A stretch of DNA of 64,000 bases from Limonium bicolor (Eukaryota; Streptophyta; Magnoliopsida; Caryophyllales; Plumbaginaceae): positions 289,269,533 to 289,333,532 of the forward strand of contig CM041778.1 of NCBI GenBank assembly GCA_023374045.1. The letters run 5' to 3'. Shown piece by piece: positions 59,589 to 64,000 of this stretch (position 1 is its first letter; each line of letters opens with the position of its first letter). The notes below the pieces were generated by a model. That model was not told the origin of the DNA. It did no database searches and was given only the letters and a program-made list of their open reading frames with translations. Position numbers and translations under genes: made by a program.

Positions 59589-62500
59589 TATAACACCCCA
59601 ACCGTTAAACTCGTCATTACCTCGGAAACTGTCACAAATTACCCTTACTCACGCAGCGGATCTCTATTACAACGAAGGGTGATACAATGCCGTTAGCCAC
59701 CCATATGGCTAACCTGGCCTATCTCACATACAGTAACGGTCTGATGGTCTGGAACAACCGAGTACACGATACAAATACAATACTCATTCATTTCTTTACT
59801 ATACCGAGTCTACAATATACGGTTGCCGATAACATATTCGGACTTACACCTCATTCCAATACATAAGTAATTAAAGTCTAACTACCCATGCTAACCACCG
59901 GCCCCTTCCTACTCTCGAACGGTATCGTCTTCGGTGTACCTGAAAGAAATAAAAACGATGCCCCTAGGGGCTCAGCTTAAAGCTGCATATGACTTCCGCA
60001 TACCCCGCGTACTAGCGAGGGTACGCCGACTATTTGGTCGAGAGCATGCAATTCATTTTAAAAACAGCATGCAAGACAACAATACATTATATACGTATGC
60101 CAACACAAAACAAGGTTCAATGAAGAACTCAACCACTAACACACATCAAGGGGTTAGTTTATTTTGTTCTTTACTTAGGCTTGAGGGTTTCTACCTCACT
60201 ATGCCTTGGTTACTTATTCGATAACTCACCCATACGCTCGGGTTACTTATTCTTATACTCACCCACTCTCTTGGGTTACTATTACTCAAGCTCTTGTAGT
60301 TCTCGAGACACTACAGGTCTCCTACGTCACGCTTGTTACTCTTAATACTTCCTTACGCCAAAACGCATGGCTCTCGAGCATAGTTCGACTAGCTCCCGGA
60401 ACCCTCTCTTAGTTCTTACTACTTTCTCATAGGTCCGACTACTCTCGGACTTCTCACATTCCCGTACACTCCTCTCTCGGAGTTATAATAAAATTATGTA
60501 TATTAATCTAGGAGCATCTCTCTCGATGTTCCTGATGATTTGGGAACCTTACTTAAATTCAGTAATCTAGGGTTCAAGGTTACCCTTTCATTCATATACT
60601 TATACTTTCGGTTATTTTCTAATACTGGGTAGAATCCCCATATAGGAGGTCAACCATGTCTCAAGGGAGTTAAGTGGTCCCTTAGGTCTCTTTTACTTTT
60701 CTTATAAGTTCACAACATTGGACTTACGTCAATCCTCTCAATAGAGGTTCATTATCTCTCCACTCATATTTATTTCATGGAATGATTCAATATGGTTTTC
60801 TAACCGTTATCGGGTATCTACTCAACCCGTACATCTCCTCACATTCTATGGAGTTCATATGTTTACGTTATCGTTATTGGTTCGATGGTTTTAGTGTGTT
60901 TCCACGTTTTCATTAATTCGCAACATGACTCTTTCTACAAAGCAATGAATCAACAAGACTCAACTACGAGTCGCACTACCTTACACAATCACCATTCAAG
61001 CAGTTCATTCACAATTCACATTTCATGAATTATACAAACTTTAGTTAAAGGAATACAATCCATACATCAACAATATAACACAAGCACTATTAAGTGCACA
61101 CAATCCGATTCGTGCATTTATCTTGTTAGGTGATCACACAATCAAACAAGCACACAAATCGGGTAACCAAGTTAGGATACAGAGCATGAGGAAATCATAC
61201 CTTTCACCGGGGTTTTCACTTTTACCGTGTCATCTCACCATGCTCGGTTCACACACACGATCCTCTGATAATGTTCCAAACACTATCATTATTACTAAGC
61301 TCATACAGTACATAATTAAATGTTACTCCCGTACTTACCCCGTTGTCCCGTTAACTCAGTTTTACTCTTGTTAATTTGAGTTCTTAATTCACATTGACTT
61401 CTAGCACTTGTTTACACTTCTTAGGAACTTTACTAGTCACCAAACAAGGCCTAAACATCATCTAAAACCATTACCATTCACTTCCCCATCATTAGGACAC
61501 CTTAAAACACATTCTGGTACATTTTTAGCCTGGTCCGGGTTTGTGTCCGGGGTTACAAACCCGGACCAATCACGGTTTTCAGTTTCTGGTGCCTTTTTAC
61601 CTTGGTCTGGGTATGTGTACTTGGATACAAACCCGGACCACATGCTGGGATGTGTTTCTGCCACGTTTTTGATGTGGTACGGGTTTGTGTACTTGTTTAC
61701 AAACCCGGACCATGTCTGTCGGTGTTAAATTGACAGTTTTTGACCTCTTTTCAACCCCTAAATCACCTCTAATCATTCCCTAATCATTCCACATGTTTCC
61801 TACATGTTTAATCACCTTAAAACATGCTCTAAACCTCTTCAAGTCATTAGTCAAACTCACCATACAATTCTTGCCCTTTTCTACAAATTTCCCATTCCCT
61901 CTGTTGCATTTTGCACACTTGTGCTACAGATTTTGTTTCTGCTAGAGCATTACCATTATGCCTCTTTCATTATTCTCATCCTAGATTCTACTCCACCAAT
62001 GTCATTCCTAGAGTCCAAATGGCATTATTTTCCTCTCTAGTTCTACTCCAAGCACTATTCTCTTCCTCTTCCAAACATACCTAGTTTATCCTAGGTTTCA
62101 CTCTCTTAATCTCCCTTAGTTTCTAGGCAAATTTTGACAGCACTTGCCTACTTCCCTAAGCATTCTCAACACACTAAATCAGCTCACAAATCAGCTCTTC
62201 ACCCCTGTTTGATTTAGGCATCATCAACTATAAACACTTACTACAACAACACATTAAACTCCCTCTTGCTCACACATATGTAACAGTTTAGTTTCAAGCT
62301 TATTTCCCACACTTAAGCAACATTAAAAACATCTCCCCTTACTCTTTCAAACTGTAGTACTTAACTACACTAAAACAAGGTCTTTCATTTGAACATTAAA
62401 AATCTGTTTTGCAAGCCAACTAAGCTAACTCAAGGTGAGTTCATTACCTTGTTAATTTTCGGTTCTCTCTTCTCTTCTTCCTCTTCTCTTGTTCACTCTT

Positions 62501-63761
62501 TCTCTTCTTGTTCCCACACCAAACAAAGGGTCTAGATTGCTATCTACAATCACATCCCCATACCACACAATATATACAAGCTAATTAATTCAAACTCCCC
62601 TCAACAAAACTAGTATTTCAAGAGCTAGTTTTTAGGGTTTAACTTAGAGATTACCTTCAAGTGTCCAAATGGATGGCTTGGCAATCAAATGGATGAAATT
62701 CCAAACACTCCACAAAGGCAAGGAAGAACCGACTGAAACAAGAAAAACACAAATCAACGTGGGCAAAATTTTGATTTTGCAAGGAAAAGCTAGTAAGGAT
62801 GAAACTCTTGCTTTTATTTTTACCTTAGAGCATTAAGGAGATGATGGAGAGTCAAAAGCACCTCTTCAAGCTTCAAAAGGCCAATCTGCTACGGAGGTGA
62901 AGATGGAGGTTTCAAGCTTTTTGTTGGGTGGAAAACGAAGCCCTTGCCGAGAGGAATCTAATGGTACTATTTTTATGTGATTTGGTGAAGGATTGAGCAA
63001 GATAATGGAGAAGGAAGATGGGGGCTGCTTGCTCTTTCTCAAATCGGAAATGAGCAGAGGAAGAAGAAGATGGTGGAGAGAGGAGGAGGAAAACGTGGCT
63101 GATAAGGAAAAAATGGAGGTAAGAGAGTGTTATATCCTTTTTTACTATTCCCTCCTTACTTTATTTATTTGTCATCTTGTGACTTAATAAGCTAACAAGA
63201 TAATTAAATGTGTGAGTGTATACTAATTAAAACCGGCCACTTAATTAATATAAGTTGAGGCGTTTTTTTGACTTTTTACAGAAAACACTCGTTAATTTAC
63301 CCGGTTTGGCACTATTCACCAACCAGGCCCGTTTTTTGGATTTTTCTCGTTTCTTTTTTTTAATGGTTCTTAAGCTTCCATTAATACTTAATTATAGCTA
63401 TATAATCAACTATAATTTTTACGGGTCTATTTGACCACTAAAAGTCACGTTTTCGGGTTTTCTAAAAAACGTGCTTTAAAACTCTGTTAGCGTTTTAATC
63501 CATTATTTGGATCTGTTTTCTTCGGGAATTACTCCCGTATACTAATTAGGACTAACTAAGCCTTAGGAATCCATCTCGGACCCTAACCAAGGTCATATAC
63601 CTCCTATACTCATTTAACGCGTGTTTTGCATTTTTCGCGTTTTACGCATTTTCCTTTACTTTTGGTTTAATTCTCTTTACCAATACTCTTTAGGCACCAT
63701 TAGGCCTTTAATAATCACATTAGAGTAATTTAATCACCATTTTTAGATCCGGGGTATTAAA
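59589..63761 (-). repeat. Solo LTR 3 (Tekay type, 4.17 kb, reverse) with ACAAC duplication
   Basis: On the plus strand it starts TATAACACCCC and ends GGGGTATTAAA. These are the usual LTR ends with terminal TG/CA decayed. It is flanked by ACAAC at 59584-59588 and 63762-63766. It contains the GC stem (59960-59976), the conserved block (about 61130-61225) and a hairpin cassette (61532-61711). Confidence 0.9.
61532..61711 (-). repeat. Hairpin cassette in solo LTR 3 (exact 72-bp period)
   Basis: Three 36-bp palindromic units at 61532-61567, 61604-61639 and 61676-61711. The minus-strand arm GGTCCGGGTTTGT pairs with ACAAACCCGGACC in the first; the facing arms of units 2 and 3 have a few mismatches. 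Starts are exactly 72 bp apart. Confidence 0.9.
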
Positions 63762-64000
63762 ACAACCATCCTCGCGCTCGAGAGTTCATGCGAGAGCGCA
63801 CTGTCGACCCTGAGCTAATCTCGGACCTCTCGTTTGAGGAGGTGATGGACCGCACCGGGTGGGGTGTGTCCTGAACATGGGCGGCCAATACTGCCCTCGT
63901 CTGGGGAACGAATTCTACGCCAATGATACCATCGAGGCGGCGCACGGGATCATTGCAGTTATCTCCCATGTTAATGGTCAGCGCATCCGCATCACCATGG
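63762..64000 (+). pseudogene. Retroelement ORF1-like fragment, 3' part
   Basis: Reads REFMRERTVDPELISDL and FEEVMDRTGWGV, then after a frameshift MGGQYCPRLGNEFYAND and IIAVISHVNGQRIRITM. It runs off the window end. The GW...P.L..EFYAN...V.G..I..T pattern recalls the ATHILA ORF-1/plant transposon protein families. Frameshift and nonsense indicate a dead gene, here in two pieces around solo LTR 3. Confidence 0.45.

Noticed and set aside
1..64000. tRNA, rRNA and other standard RNA genes
   Set aside because: No recognisable cloverleaf boxes or rRNA core sequence were noticed by eye. The tRNA-like words present are primer binding sites.

Overview
This window looks like a block of repetitive heterochromatin from a flowering plant, probably a eudicot. 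It is AT-rich and contains no intact host gene that I can recognise. It does contain nested plant-type LTR retrotransposons, with initiator-Met, Asp and Arg-type primer sites, plus a PIF/Harbinger transposase remnant. The species cannot be named from the sequence.

Layout. (1) 1-10942 (+): two fused Ty3/gypsy chromoviruses of Del/Tekay type, called A and B here. A joins B inside its RNase H at a 6-bp microhomology. B keeps a complete 4.0-kb 3' LTR that splits a Harbinger transposase (10943-11733). (2) 13990-28373 (-): element C, a nearly complete relative with two 4.0-kb LTRs, a Met primer site, gag, zinc knuckles, protease, RT, RNase H, integrase and a chromodomain-like tail. (3) 31927-49637 (+): element D, a decayed Athila-like element whose RNase H is split by (4) element E (37585-48811, -). 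E is a non-autonomous element with an Ogre/Tat-type primer site, and its interior is mostly tandem repeats. (5) 49638-64000: a short stretch of older retroelement DNA hit by three full-length solo LTRs of the A/B/C type. Each solo LTR has a perfect 5-bp target duplication (GGGCT, CTTAG, ACAAC), and they landed within about 760 bp of each other.

The main discovery is that elements A, B and C carry an AlkB-type Fe(II)/2-oxoglutarate dioxygenase domain between the Gag zinc knuckles and the protease. The B copy is open and keeps the whole signature (HxD, distal His, RxNxTxR). In C, one donor after the zinc knuckles and two downstream acceptors (before AlkB and before protease) share the same phase. 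Alternative splicing could therefore make Gag-AlkB or Gag-Pol. A and B also have AATAAA just after the AlkB stop. I infer an LTR retrotransposon that captured a host nucleic-acid demethylase and expresses it as an alternative Gag fusion.

A second pattern is a cassette of hairpin-forming repeats with a period of about 72 bp. It occurs at a similar place in several LTRs, including the LTR of the unrelated Athila-like element D. All six Tekay-type LTR copies also share a GCTGA(G/C)CCC...GGGG stem near the 3' end.
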